64,000 bases of DNA from Paraburkholderia sediminicola (GTDB taxonomy: Bacteria > Pseudomonadota > Gammaproteobacteria > Burkholderiales > Burkholderiaceae): contig NZ_CADIKC010000001.1 in NCBI RefSeq assembly GCF_902859805.1, forward strand, positions 1 through 64,000, given 5' to 3'. Made by a program: the position numbers and the translations under genes. Below are positions 8,368 through 17,045 of the stretch, one piece after another. Position 1 is the stretch's first letter. Each line of letters begins with the position of its first letter. The notes below the pieces were generated by a model that saw only the letters and a program-made list of their open reading frames with translations, was not told where the DNA came from and did no database searches.

Positions 8368-9618
8368 ATGTCCACCGCCAACAGCAAACGCTTCGCCTTG
8401 CCGTTCAGTCAGACGACGCTCGTGATCATCGCCGGCGCGCTGATTCTGAGCGCCGCCATGGGCATCCGGCAGACCTTCGGCCTCTTCATCGGGCCGTTCT
8501 CGTTCGACCGCGGCCTGCCCGTCACGCTGATCGCTTTCGCCATCGCGCTGCACAACCTGGTGTGGGGTTTCGCGCAACCGTTCGCGGGCGCTGCAGCGGA
8601 CCGCTATGGCTCGGCGCCGGTGGTCGCGTTCGGCGCGACAACATTCGCCGCGGGCCTGGGCGTCGCGGCGGTCGCGCCGTCGGGTCCGCTGCTGATCGTC
8701 GGTATGGGTTTGCTGGTCGGCATCGGCGTGAGTTGCACGACGTTCGGCGTGGTCTTGCCGGCAGTCGGCCGCATCGCGTCTCCAGAAAAACGCAGCATGG
8801 CGATGGGTCTCGTCAGCGCAGGCGGCTCGGCAGGACAGGTGCTGATGATCCCGCTCGTACAGAGCATTCGACTCAGCTCGGGTATCGCCACATCGCTCTT
8901 CGTGCTGGCCTTCCTGATGCTGCTGATCGCGCCGCTCGGCATCGTGCTCGACCGGCGTGCGAGCGTCGGCATGCAGCTGCAGGAGCCGCCCGCTGCGCCG
9001 CTTCGCAAGGTATTCGCTCAGGCGATCCGGCATCGGGGATATCGACTCCTGACGCTCGGCTTCTTCACCTGTGGATTTCAGCTCGCGTTCATCGCCACGC
9101 ATCTGCCTGAGTATCTGACGCTGTGCCATATGCCCGTTGGGCTGGGCGCCACCGCGCTCGCGCTGATCGGCCTGTTCAACATGGCGGGCAGTTGGGGATG
9201 CGGCTGGCTGGGCGGCCGGTTCCGCCAGCACCATGTACTCGGCTGGCTTTACCTCATTCGAAGCGCGACGATCGGCGCCTTCTTCCTGCTGCCGAAGACC
9301 TCCGCTTCGGTCGTGATCTTCGCAGCGGTGATGGGGCTGACCTGGCTCGGGACCGTGCCGCTGACGAGCGGACTCGTGGCAAAAGTGTTCGGCACGCGGC
9401 ACCTCGGCAGCCTCTTTGGTGTCTGCTTTCTGAGCCACCAGATCGGCTCGTTTCTCGGCGCGTGGCTAGGCGGCCTGGTGTTCGATCTGACGGGATCGTA
9501 TTCGCTGCTGTGGGAAGCGACGGTCGTCGCAGGACTCGTCGCGGCGATGCTGCACTTCCCGATCGACGACAAGGCCGTCAGCACGCCCGCAATCAGGTCC
9601 AAGCCGGCGGCTGCCTGA
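8368..9618 (+). CDS. Major facilitator superfamily transporter
   Basis: A 416-residue inner-membrane permease with about 12 hydrophobic segments. It carries the usual loop 2-3 motif (GAAADRYGSAPVV) after the second segment. The region MGIRQTFGLFIGPF resembles the YbfB/oxalate-formate-antiporter-like branch of MFS proteins. I chose the ATG at 8368 because AAGGAG sits nine bases upstream; further in-frame starts upstream lack such a site. It follows the LysR gene on the same strand by 113 bp and could share regulation with it. The substrate is unknown. Confidence 0.88.
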   Translation: MSTANSKRFALPFSQTTLVIIAGALILSAAMGIRQTFGLFIGPFSFDRGLPVTLIAFAIALHNLVWGFAQPFAGAAADRYGSAPVVAFGATTFAAGLGVAAVAPSGPLLIVGMGLLVGIGVSCTTFGVVLPAVGRIASPEKRSMAMGLVSAGGSAGQVLMIPLVQSIRLSSGIATSLFVLAFLMLLIAPLGIVLDRRASVGMQLQEPPAAPLRKVFAQAIRHRGYRLLTLGFFTCGFQLAFIATHLPEYLTLCHMPVGLGATALALIGLFNMAGSWGCGWLGGRFRQHHVLGWLYLIRSATIGAFFLLPKTSASVVIFAAVMGLTWLGTVPLTSGLVAKVFGTRHLGSLFGVCFLSHQIGSFLGAWLGGLVFDLTGSYSLLWEATVVAGLVAAMLHFPIDDKAVSTPAIRSKPAAA

Positions 9619-9688
9619 GGGTTCAGGCGCGCGCGTGTGCGAACACGTATCCGCACGCGCCGCGAATCCGCTACTCACAGCGCCGATG

Positions 9689-10294
9689 CTATTTACGCGG
9701 CGCGTCCGCCGCCGCTTTCGGCACACGCCCCATCAGATAGAACTCGTCGTTTGGCCGCATTGAAATGACGTTGGCCATCCGGTTCGACAAACCGAAAAAT
9801 GCGGTGATGGCCGCGATATCCCACACGTCTTCATCCGAGAAGCCGTGCTTACGCAGCGTCTGAAAATCGGCATCGTCGACCGTGCCGGATTCGCGGCAGA
9901 CCTTCAGCGCAAAATCGAGCATCGCCTTCTGACGCGCCGTAATATCCGCCTTGCGATGATTGACGGCCACCTGATCCGCAAGCAGCGGCGCCTTGTCGTA
10001 GATGCGCAGAATCGCGCCATGCGCGACCACGCAATACAGGCACTGATTCACCGCGCTCGTGGCGACGACGATCATCTCGCGCTCGCCCTTGGTGAGGCCG
10101 CCTTCTTTCAGCATCAACGCGTCGTGGTACGCAAAGAACGCGCGGAATTCATCCGGCCGGTGCGCCAGCGTCAGAAAAACGTTCGGGACAAAACCGGCTT
10201 TCTCCTGCACTTCGAGAATCCGGGCGCGGATGTCGTCCGGCCACGCGCCAGGCTCCGGCACGGGATAGCGGCTAATGGGCTGCGCGTTTGCCAT
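9689..10294 (-). CDS. Peroxidase-related protein, AhpD/carboxymuconolactone decarboxylase fold
   Basis: A 201-residue protein of the AhpD-like family. The catalytic-type motif NQCLYCVVAHGA provides a CxxC and a downstream His as in alkylhydroperoxidase AhpD. The N-terminal PVPEPGAWPDDIRARI and C-terminal SNRMANVISMRPNDEFY blocks match the larger peroxidase-related subgroup rather than small decarboxylases. The ATG at 10294 follows GGAG. It is convergent with the MFS gene and divergent from the DedA gene. A protective thiol peroxidase role is likely but not shown. Confidence 0.85.
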   Translation of the reverse strand: MANAQPISRYPVPEPGAWPDDIRARILEVQEKAGFVPNVFLTLAHRPDEFRAFFAYHDALMLKEGGLTKGEREMIVVATSAVNQCLYCVVAHGAILRIYDKAPLLADQVAVNHRKADITARQKAMLDFALKVCRESGTVDDADFQTLRKHGFSDEDVWDIAAITAFFGLSNRMANVISMRPNDEFYLMGRVPKAAADAPRK

Positions 10295-10673
10295 GGGGCG
10301 TCTCCGTTGTATCTGTATGTGCACGACGATTGTAGCGAACTTCGACCCGCTGCCGTTCCGGTCAATCTGGCGCGTTGCTCCGCGCTGAGCAGCGGCAGGG
10401 AGAGGCCGCGCAGGGGCGCCGCAGCACGATCAATCGCTCCATACCCTTGAATTTTTTCAGGTACTCGGCCCGCCCCGCAGCGTCATTTCACAAACCTGTG
10501 CTTAAATCCGAAGTTCGTGCTGCTGCGTTCGTGCCGCCTGCCTGCTGAACGAGCCATGCACTCGGCCGCTGCCCGGCGAGAACAGGCCCTGCACGACGTG
10601 TTCGCAACGCGCCCCGGCGAGGCACGGGCACGGGTTGTCCAGATCCCTTCATCGCATCAACAGGAGCGTGGTT
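10295..10673. other. Intergenic, no supported feature
   Basis: A 379-bp divergent spacer between the AhpD-like gene and the DedA-rhodanese gene. I see no gene, convincing promoter hexamers or long inverted repeat. The only functional signal is the AGGAG at 10662-10666 that sets the DedA start. Confidence 0.5.
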
Positions 10674-11693
10674 GTGTGGCATTTTCCGGTTGCTATTCCA
10701 CCCTCGCTGGGCGTGTGGGCCGTCTTCATGAGCGTGCTCGTCACACAACTTGGGCTGCCGATTCCGGCAGCACCGATGCTGATCCTCGGCGGCACCATGG
10801 CTGCCATGGGCCAGACCTCTTATGCCAGCGTCATTGGGGCCGCCGTCTGCGCCACGCTGCTGGCGGACTCGCTATGGTTCTTCACCGGACGAACCTACGG
10901 CCGGCGCTTGTTGAATCAACTGGTGCGCTTCTCACTCTCGCTCGACACCACCGTCCGTGTCGCACGCAATACCTATGAACGGTACGGCGCACCGATTCTG
11001 ACCGTCGCCAAGTTCCTGCCGGGGCTCGGTCTGATCTCGGCGCCGCTGCTCGGCACCACGCCAATCAACGTCGGCGTGTTTCTGCTGTGGGATTTTGTCG
11101 GCGCGATGCTGTGGGCCAGCGTGTGGGTGATCGGCGGCGCCGCGCTTGACGATCAGATCGTGCAACTCGTTCTGCTGGTACGCCATCACGGCGGCACGAT
11201 TTTCGACGCGTTCGCAGCGATCTTCCTTGCCGTGCTCGTCTATCGCTACGTGCGGCGCTGGCAGTTTCGCCGCTGGCTCGCGCATATCCGCATTTCGCCG
11301 GACCAGCTCGACGAACTGATGAAGTCCAATGAGCCGCCGCTGATCCTCGATGCCCGGCCGCACGGCATCCGCGCGAAAGAATCACACCGGATAGCGGGTG
11401 CGCAGCTGTTGGACCTCGATTCGCCCGAGCCCTTGCATCCCGAGTTGCTGAAACGACCGATTGTCGTCTACTGCGTGTGTCCTAACGAGGCGACGGCCAA
11501 GCGGATCATCGCCCAGTTGCATCGGAAGAATATTCACCACGTCAAAGCGCTCAAGGGCGGCCTCGACGCGTGGGAAAAACGCGGCTATCCGGTCGAGCCG
11601 CTGCCACCCGACTTCGAAACGGCGATGGCCCATATGGCGGAAGACGAGGGCAACGAGGGCGAATACACCGTACGGGCGCGATTGGCGAAGTGA
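10674..11693 (+). CDS. DedA-family membrane protein fused to a rhodanese domain
   Basis: A 339-residue two-domain protein. Residues ~1-200 form a DedA/SNARE-associated membrane domain (GLPIPAAPMLILGG, the segment AKFLPGLGLISAPLLG, and several hydrophobic stretches). Residues ~210-325 form a rhodanese domain facing the cytosol, with LILDARP, RIAGAQLLDL, VYCVCPNEATA and LKGGLDAWEKRGYP. The expected active-site Cys is present in VYCVCPNE. DedA proteins have been linked to lipid-carrier flipping and membrane homeostasis; rhodaneses transfer sulfur. I chose the GTG at 10674, seven bases after AGGAG. No obvious operon partner. Confidence 0.9.
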   Translation: MWHFPVAIPPSLGVWAVFMSVLVTQLGLPIPAAPMLILGGTMAAMGQTSYASVIGAAVCATLLADSLWFFTGRTYGRRLLNQLVRFSLSLDTTVRVARNTYERYGAPILTVAKFLPGLGLISAPLLGTTPINVGVFLLWDFVGAMLWASVWVIGGAALDDQIVQLVLLVRHHGGTIFDAFAAIFLAVLVYRYVRRWQFRRWLAHIRISPDQLDELMKSNEPPLILDARPHGIRAKESHRIAGAQLLDLDSPEPLHPELLKRPIVVYCVCPNEATAKRIIAQLHRKNIHHVKALKGGLDAWEKRGYPVEPLPPDFETAMAHMAEDEGNEGEYTVRARLAK

Positions 11694-11758
11694 CGGCAGG
11701 TGCCTGAATCCACCCCAAAAAACACCACGGACTGCATTAAAAACCACTTGCGCATCAC

Positions 11759-11804
11759 CCTCAATGTGTGCAACATGCATATATGCATGTTGCACACATT
11801 GAGG
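11759..11804. promoter_or_regulatory. 46-bp perfect palindrome, probable MarR operator overlapping the ribosome-binding site
   Basis: Two exact 23-base arms meet without a spacer at TATA. Each arm includes CAATGTGTGCAACATGCA or its complement. The right arm ends in GAGG, which is also the Shine-Dalgarno sequence of the MarR gene that starts at 11812. A MarR dimer bound here would block the promoter and its own start, and an RNA copy could fold into a hairpin hiding the ribosome-binding site. A perfect palindrome of this length and position is very unlikely by chance. Confidence 0.88.
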
Positions 11805-11811
11805 TGTCGCT

Positions 11812-12345
11812 ATGACGCAGCGCACAGAAAACCTGCTTGGCGTGCTTGCCCTGCTGGTTACGGACGAGATGAACGCGCAGCCTACCGTGGCCGCGCTCGC
11901 GGGCCCCACTGCCCGCGCCATGCTCAACGCGATCGGTCAATATCCCGATTCATCCATTGAAGTTTTACGCGAGGCGGTCGATCTTTCGCATCCAGCCGCG
12001 GTCCGCGCCGTTGCGGGCCTGGTGGACGCCGGTCTCGTCGAAAAGAAATCCGGCACGGATAAACGTTCCGTCGCGCTTGCCTTGACCGCTTCCGGCAAGC
12101 GTGAGGCCAAACGCCTGCAAACGGCGCGCGACCAGATGCTCCAGCGCATCGTCGGGCAGCTCGACGAGGGCGAACGCGCCGTGCTCGAAAGCCTGCTGAT
12201 CAAGATCCTGTGGAATGAGACCCGCGATCCGGCGCACGCCATGCAACTGTGCCGCCTTTGCGACGACGGCCCCTGCCTGAAAGCCGGCTGCCCGGTCGAA
12301 TGCCGCGAACAGGGTCTGCCCATGCCTGCGCGGAGCGGCACATGA
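11812..12345 (+). CDS. MarR-family transcriptional regulator with cysteine-rich tail
   Basis: A 177-residue winged-helix repressor. The helix-turn-helix lies in IEVLREAVDLSHPAAVRAVAGLVDAGLV, followed by a wing containing GTDKRSVALALTASG. The C-terminal tail is unusual for MarR: Cys at residues 147, 150, 155, 160 and 164 (CRLCDDGPCLKAGCPVEC), which could bind a metal or sense oxidants. The start follows GAGG, which lies inside a 46-bp palindrome. The stop overlaps the ATG of the MFS gene (ATGA), so the two are translationally coupled and the regulator probably controls the pump and itself. Confidence 0.9.
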   Translation: MTQRTENLLGVLALLVTDEMNAQPTVAALAGPTARAMLNAIGQYPDSSIEVLREAVDLSHPAAVRAVAGLVDAGLVEKKSGTDKRSVALALTASGKREAKRLQTARDQMLQRIVGQLDEGERAVLESLLIKILWNETRDPAHAMQLCRLCDDGPCLKAGCPVECREQGLPMPARSGT

Positions 12346-13538
12346 ATACCGTCACGCCGGTGCGCTGGCCGGCAATCGCCGCGCTGACCACCGTGTCTGC
12401 GCTCTCGCAGATCGGCCAGTTCGGCATAGGTTTCATGGTGCTGCCGGTGTGGCTCGCGCAGCGCGGCCTCGACGCACCGCGCGCCGGCCTCTTTTCCGCT
12501 TCGCAATGGACCGGCATGCTGGCCGGCTTGCTGCTCGCGCCGTGGCTGATGGAGCGGATCGGTGCGAAGCGCACGGTATCGCTCGGTCTCGCCGCCACGG
12601 TGCTTGCGTTCGCAACGATGAACGCGCTGTGGTGGCCGCTGTGGCTCGTGCCCGGTCTGTTGACGGGGCTCGGCATCGGGTTGCGTTGGATCGCCAATGA
12701 AACGTGGCTCTATCGGCTTGTGCCGGCCGAATCGAGCGGACGTGTCGTGGGCGTCCACGAAGCCCTGATTGCCAGCGCCGGCGTCATCGGCCCGGCGTTG
12801 GCGGTGTGGTGTGCAGTCGACGGACGGATTACGTTCGCGGCCGGCGCGGCCTTCACGTTTGCAGCGGCCCTCCCGTTGTGGCTGACTGCGTCGGACGACA
12901 GGCCCGCTGCTGTCAAATCAACACAGCCTGCCCGAACAGACAGCGCCTCGAAAAGCCTCCCTATTGGCCCAATGGTCAGCCTCGGCATGGTGGTCGTCGC
13001 GGCAGGCGGCATCGGCGATGGCGCGCTCTACGGCCTCTTCCCGCTCTTTGCCGACGCCCACGGCCTCAGCACCACACAGACGGCCACGCTACTCACGCTA
13101 TTCGGTGTCGGCGGCATGGCGCTGCAATTTCCAGTCGGCTGGTTCGCGGATCGCGCGGGCCTGGCGGCCACGGTGATCGTCTGCGCCGCGCTCAGCACGC
13201 TGGCGATCTGCGGTTTCGCGCTCGCCGCACCCGCCTCATGGCTCGCCGGCGCAAGCGCGTTGCTGCTCGGCGGCATGAACAGCGCGTACATCACACTCGG
13301 CATGGTCGCGGCGGCATGCAGCGACAAGGCCGCGCTCACGCGCAACATGCGGCTGGTGTCGCTCACCTTCACCGCGAGTTCGATCGTGGGGCCGCTCATT
13401 GCCGGCTTCGCCATGAAAGCACGCGGCAGCGACATGCTGTTGTGGCAACTGGCGATCATGAGCGGCGCGCTCGTTGTCTACACGCTCGGCTTGCGCGAAG
13501 GCCGGCGTCAGCCCGATCGATCGTCGTCGATGGGCTAA
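12342..13538 (+). CDS. Major facilitator superfamily transporter, YcaD-like
   Basis: A 398-residue inner-membrane transporter with about 12 hydrophobic segments and a central loop (SDDRPAAVKSTQPARTDS). The segment GLGIGLRWIANETWLYRLVP resembles the YcaD branch of MFS proteins. The ATG at 12342 overlaps the MarR stop, so it is the second gene of a two-gene operon under the palindrome. A drug or toxic-compound exporter is a reasonable guess from the pairing with MarR, but no substrate can be read from the sequence. Confidence 0.87.
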   Translation: MNTVTPVRWPAIAALTTVSALSQIGQFGIGFMVLPVWLAQRGLDAPRAGLFSASQWTGMLAGLLLAPWLMERIGAKRTVSLGLAATVLAFATMNALWWPLWLVPGLLTGLGIGLRWIANETWLYRLVPAESSGRVVGVHEALIASAGVIGPALAVWCAVDGRITFAAGAAFTFAAALPLWLTASDDRPAAVKSTQPARTDSASKSLPIGPMVSLGMVVVAAGGIGDGALYGLFPLFADAHGLSTTQTATLLTLFGVGGMALQFPVGWFADRAGLAATVIVCAALSTLAICGFALAAPASWLAGASALLLGGMNSAYITLGMVAAACSDKAALTRNMRLVSLTFTASSIVGPLIAGFAMKARGSDMLLWQLAIMSGALVVYTLGLREGRRQPDRSSSMG

Positions 13539-13572
13539 CGCCTGCATTTCGCTTCAAGGCGATTGAACGTGC

Positions 13573-14535
13573 CTAGCGTTCAGCGACCTTCTTCTGCCGC
13601 CAGAGACACAACAGATCGCAGGCGATATGCGCAGCGGCAATCGCCGTGATTTCGCTCTGGTCATAAGCGGGCGCCACTTCCACTACATCCGCGCCCACCA
13701 GGTTCAATGCACCCAGTCCACGCACAATGGCCAGTCCCTGTGCCGACGACAAACCGCCGGCCACCGGCGTGCCCGTGCCCGGCGCAAACGCCGGATCGAG
13801 ACAGTCAATATCGAAGGTCAGATACGCGGGCCGCTCGCCGACAATCGACGTGATCCGCTCCACCGCTGCTCGCGTGCCATGTTCATGGACCCATGCGGCG
13901 TCGAGGATATTGATCCCCATGAAGTCGTCGTTCCACGTGCGAATGCCGACCTGCACCGAAGTCTTCGGATCGATCAGGCCGTCTTTCACCGCCTTGTAGA
14001 ACATCGAACCGTGATTCAGGCTGTCCGGGCTATCGTCGGCCCAGGTATCGCAGTGGGCGTCGAAATGGATCAGCGAAAGCGGTTTGCCGTACTTCTCCGC
14101 ATGCGCGATCAGCAACGGATACGTAATGTAGTGATCGCCGCCGAGCGTCAGCATCTTCGCGTCCGAACGCAGGATCGTGCGCGCATGCTCGACGATCGAC
14201 TCCTTGATCGTCATGGGATTGTGCGCGTCGAACCAGCAGTCGCCGTAGTCCGTCACGGCGAGGTCGTCGAACGGATTGAAGCCCCACGGATACGGGTGCA
14301 GTTCCGACAATTGCACGCTCGCCGCGCGCACCGCCGCCGGGCCAAGACGCGCGCCCGAACGGAACGTGGTGGCGAGATCGAGCGGCACGCCGGAGACTAC
14401 GACGTCAACGCCGTCGAGTTCGCGGGTGTACTTGCGGCGCATGAACGACAACACACCCGCATAGGTGTTTTCGATCGACGAGCCATAAAGCGACGGACGA
14501 CGGATCGCGCCGTCGCCATAAACGAGTTCAGTCAT
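13573..14535 (-). CDS. speB: Agmatinase-family ureohydrolase
   Basis: A 320-residue enzyme of the arginase/agmatinase family, splitting a guanidino group to urea and an amine. The Mn-binding motifs are all present: GGDHY, the DAHCD in LIHFDAHCDTW, and DIDCLDPAFAPGTGTP. Placed beside the gamma-glutamyl-putrescine genes, agmatine to putrescine is the most likely reaction. Guanidinobutyrase or guanidinopropionase are possible because these relatives share all motifs. The start follows AGGT at modest distance. It is convergent with the MFS gene and lies 134 bp downstream of puuC on the same strand. Confidence 0.85.
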   Translation of the reverse strand: MTELVYGDGAIRRPSLYGSSIENTYAGVLSFMRRKYTRELDGVDVVVSGVPLDLATTFRSGARLGPAAVRAASVQLSELHPYPWGFNPFDDLAVTDYGDCWFDAHNPMTIKESIVEHARTILRSDAKMLTLGGDHYITYPLLIAHAEKYGKPLSLIHFDAHCDTWADDSPDSLNHGSMFYKAVKDGLIDPKTSVQVGIRTWNDDFMGINILDAAWVHEHGTRAAVERITSIVGERPAYLTFDIDCLDPAFAPGTGTPVAGGLSSAQGLAIVRGLGALNLVGADVVEVAPAYDQSEITAIAAAHIACDLLCLWRQKKVAER

Positions 14536-14669
14536 GGGATGACCTGATACCTAAACATGCCAGCGTTGCACGCGGGGCTTCCAGGTAATGCGTGCAACGT
14601 CCGGCCTCGGATTCATTGGGAACGCGACGGCGTTTCTTTCAAACGCCGCCGCGCTGGCTTGCGAATCCT

Positions 14670-16163
14670 TTAGCGCAGCCGAACGAGCGTGGACTTCAGC
14701 TCGGTGTACTTCTCCAGCGCGTGCAACGACTTGTCACGGCCGTTGCCCGATTGCTTGTAGCCGCCGAACGGGAAGTTCATGTCCCCGCCTTCGTCGTAGC
14801 AATTGACCCATACCGTACCGGCGCGCAGCTTGCGCGACACTTCATGCGCGGTGGTGAGGTTCGAGGTCCAAACAGCGGCGGCGAGACCATATTCGCTGTC
14901 ATTAGCGATCCTGATCGCTTCTTCAACCGTGTCGAATGTAATCACCGACAACACCGGCCCGAAGATTTCCTCGCGCGCAACCTTCGCACCGGAAGCCGGA
15001 ATCTCGAAGATGGTCGGTTCGATATAGAAGCCGCCGGTCTCCTGCTTGACGCGCGAACCACCCAGCAGCAGCTTGGCTTCAGCGCGCCCCGCTTCGATAT
15101 AGCCGAGCACGCGTTCGAGCTGCACGTTGTCGACAATCGCGCCCATCGAGGTTTGCGGATCGAGCGGATTGCCCGGCGTATAGCTGCGCGCGGCGGCGAT
15201 CAGCTTGTCGAGGAACACGTCCTTGATGTCTTTGTGCACGAGCAGGCGTGAACCCGCGGTGCACATTTCACCCATGTTGTAGAAGATCGCGCCGGCCGCC
15301 GCGTTTGCCGCACGGTCGAGGTCGGGGCAATCGGGCATCACGATGTTCGGCGACTTGCCGCCGAGTTCGAGCCACACGCGTTTCAGGTTCGACTGACCGG
15401 CGTATTGCATGATCAGCTTGCCGACGTTGGTCGAGCCGGTGAAGGCGAGACAGTCCACGTCCTGATGCAGCGCCAGCAGCTTGCCCGGTTCGCCCGCGCC
15501 CGGGATCACGTTGAACACGCCGGCGGGGATGCCCGCATCCAGCGCAAGTTGAGCGAGGCGAATCGCGGTGAGCGGCGACTTCTCCGATGGCTTCAAAACC
15601 ACGCTGTTACCCGCGGCCAAAGCCGGGCCGAACTTCCACGCCGCCATCATGATCGGGAAATTCCACGGCACGACGGCCGCAACCACACCGATCGGCTCAC
15701 GCGTGACGAGACCCACCAGATGATGATCGGCCGGCGCGACTTCGCCGCCGACCTTGTCGATGGCTTCGGCGAACCACTCGACGCAATAGGCCGCGCCCGG
15801 CACGTCCACCGTGGTGGTGTCGGCGATCGGCTTGCCTGCGTCCAGCGTTTCAAGCAGCGAGAGTTCGTCCATGTGCTCGCGGATCGACGCAGCCCAGCGC
15901 AACAGAATCGCCTTGCGTTTGCGCGGATTGAGGCCGGACCACACGCCGGAGTCGAACGCACGGCGTGCGGCGGCCACGGCGGCGTCGACATCCGCCGCGC
16001 CGCTATCGGCCACCTTGGCGAGCAGCTTGCCGTCGATCGGGCTCAGGCAGTCAAACGTGCGGCCGCCTGCGGCGTCACGGTACTCGCCGTCGATAAACGC
16101 ACGGCCTTCGATCGAAAGCGTAGCGGCTTTGTCTTGCCAGAAAGCGAGAGATTTCTTGTCCAT
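14670..16163 (-). CDS. puuC: Gamma-glutamyl-gamma-aminobutyraldehyde dehydrogenase
   Basis: A 497-residue NAD(P)-dependent aldehyde dehydrogenase. Motifs: VPWNFPIMMAAWKFGPALAAGNSVVLKPSE for the cofactor, FTGSTNVGK, the catalytic Glu in LELGGKS and the catalytic Cys in GEMCTAGSR. Length and end (YKQSGNGRDKSLHALEKYTELKS) match PuuC/AldB-type enzymes. In context it oxidises the aldehyde made by PuuB to gamma-glutamyl-GABA, and it may also take the aminobutyraldehyde made by the aminotransferase. It sits between speB and the PuuR-like gene on the same strand. Confidence 0.88.
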   Translation of the reverse strand: MDKKSLAFWQDKAATLSIEGRAFIDGEYRDAAGGRTFDCLSPIDGKLLAKVADSGAADVDAAVAAARRAFDSGVWSGLNPRKRKAILLRWAASIREHMDELSLLETLDAGKPIADTTTVDVPGAAYCVEWFAEAIDKVGGEVAPADHHLVGLVTREPIGVVAAVVPWNFPIMMAAWKFGPALAAGNSVVLKPSEKSPLTAIRLAQLALDAGIPAGVFNVIPGAGEPGKLLALHQDVDCLAFTGSTNVGKLIMQYAGQSNLKRVWLELGGKSPNIVMPDCPDLDRAANAAAGAIFYNMGEMCTAGSRLLVHKDIKDVFLDKLIAAARSYTPGNPLDPQTSMGAIVDNVQLERVLGYIEAGRAEAKLLLGGSRVKQETGGFYIEPTIFEIPASGAKVAREEIFGPVLSVITFDTVEEAIRIANDSEYGLAAAVWTSNLTTAHEVSRKLRAGTVWVNCYDEGGDMNFPFGGYKQSGNGRDKSLHALEKYTELKSTLVRLR

Positions 16164-16252
16164 CAGGATGCCTCAATGTTATGCGCTCGACGCACGCCGG
16201 CTCCGACTTCGAGCGGCCTGGAACTGCGTCGCGGCGCGTTGGCGCGGAGTCT

Positions 16253-16822
16253 TTAGAACGTGGGCGGCGAATTGGCCGACACGATCTCGCAGAGATGCTC
16301 CGCGCTGGGATTGCGAAAACGATGCGGTAGACGGCTTTCGAAGTAATAGCTGTCACCGGGGTCGAGCAGCCACGTGACACCATCCACGGTCAGTTCGATC
16401 TGACCGCTGACGACTACGCCGCCCTCGTGCCCCTCGTGCTCCAGCATTTCCGGTCCGGTATCCGACAGCGGCTGATAGACCTCGCGCAGAATGCCCATGT
16501 TGCGGTCTTTCACACTGGAGCCAGCGAGATAGAACTCGATCGACTCATTGCCGAGATTCGGCATGTCGGCACGGCGCGACACGACAGAGCGCTCCACCTC
16601 GACTTCAAAGGTGAAGAACTCGGCGAGACTCATCGGTATGCATTCAAGCAGTTTCTTCAGCGATCCAACCGACGGACTCACCCGGTTCTGTTCGATCAGC
16701 GAGATCGTGCCGTTGGTCACCCCCGCCCGTTTCGCCAGCTCGCGCTGGGACAGACCATTCTTCTTACGGATGTACTGCAGGCGGGTCGCAACTTCTATGG
16801 ACATCGCTAGGTTCTCTGACAT
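16253..16822 (-). CDS. puuR: PuuR-like regulator: XRE helix-turn-helix plus cupin
   Basis: A 189-residue two-domain regulator. Residues ~12-70 form an XRE helix-turn-helix (RLQYIRKKNGLSQRELAKRAGVTNGTIS), and residues ~110-185 form a cupin sensor (EGHEGGVVVSGQIELTVDG, then PGDSYYFESRLPHRF). The architecture and length match PuuR, the putrescine-responsive repressor. The first ATG (16822) has only weak ribosome-binding sequence; a second in-frame ATG lies 18 bases inside. It is divergent from puuD across a 921-bp gap holding paired direct repeats that are candidate operators. Confidence 0.85.
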   Translation of the reverse strand: MSENLAMSIEVATRLQYIRKKNGLSQRELAKRAGVTNGTISLIEQNRVSPSVGSLKKLLECIPMSLAEFFTFEVEVERSVVSRRADMPNLGNESIEFYLAGSSVKDRNMGILREVYQPLSDTGPEMLEHEGHEGGVVVSGQIELTVDGVTWLLDPGDSYYFESRLPHRFRNPSAEHLCEIVSANSPPTF

Positions 16823-16905
16823 GGGAGACGATCGGGCGCGTGGACTCGGGCAACGTGTGCCCGCGAGTGTTGAATATTCTAATCACTTTAATCGTTGCGC
16901 CGCTG

Positions 16906-16940
16906 GGGAAAACCCTGAAAGGATTCCGAAATATGATTTG
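16906..16940. repeat. Direct repeat copy 1, candidate PuuR-like operator
   Basis: GGGAAAACCCTGA followed, after a short gap, by ATATGATTTG. The same arrangement recurs about 80 bp to the right, at 16984-17020. Both copies lie in the spacer between the divergent regulator and puuD. Confidence 0.45.
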
Positions 16941-16983
16941 CGCAACGAATGTTCCCACTGACCGGGATTCCAGGGACACCCTC

Positions 16984-17020
16984 GGGAAAGCCCTGATAAA
17001 TCTTTTATAAAAATGATTTG
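16984..17020. repeat. Direct repeat copy 2, candidate PuuR-like operator
   Basis: GGGAAAGCCCTGA followed by AAATGATTTG, matching copy 1 at both ends. Its right end overlaps the -35 hexamer of the candidate promoter, as expected for a repressor site. Confidence 0.45.
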
Positions 17021-17045
17021 ACGGCATTATTGGCTCGTATACGAT
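17018..17045 (+). promoter_or_regulatory. Candidate sigma-70 promoter toward puuD
   Basis: TTGACG (17018-17023) and TACGAT (17040-17045) are separated by 16 bases in an AT-rich segment and overlap the end of a direct repeat. It lies about 700 bp before puuD, so the assignment is tentative. Confidence 0.3.

Noticed and set aside
8302..9438. 378-residue minus-strand frame opposite the MFS gene
   Set aside because: Composition is dominated by charged and Gln residues and mirrors the codon bias of the MFS gene on the other strand; no known family.
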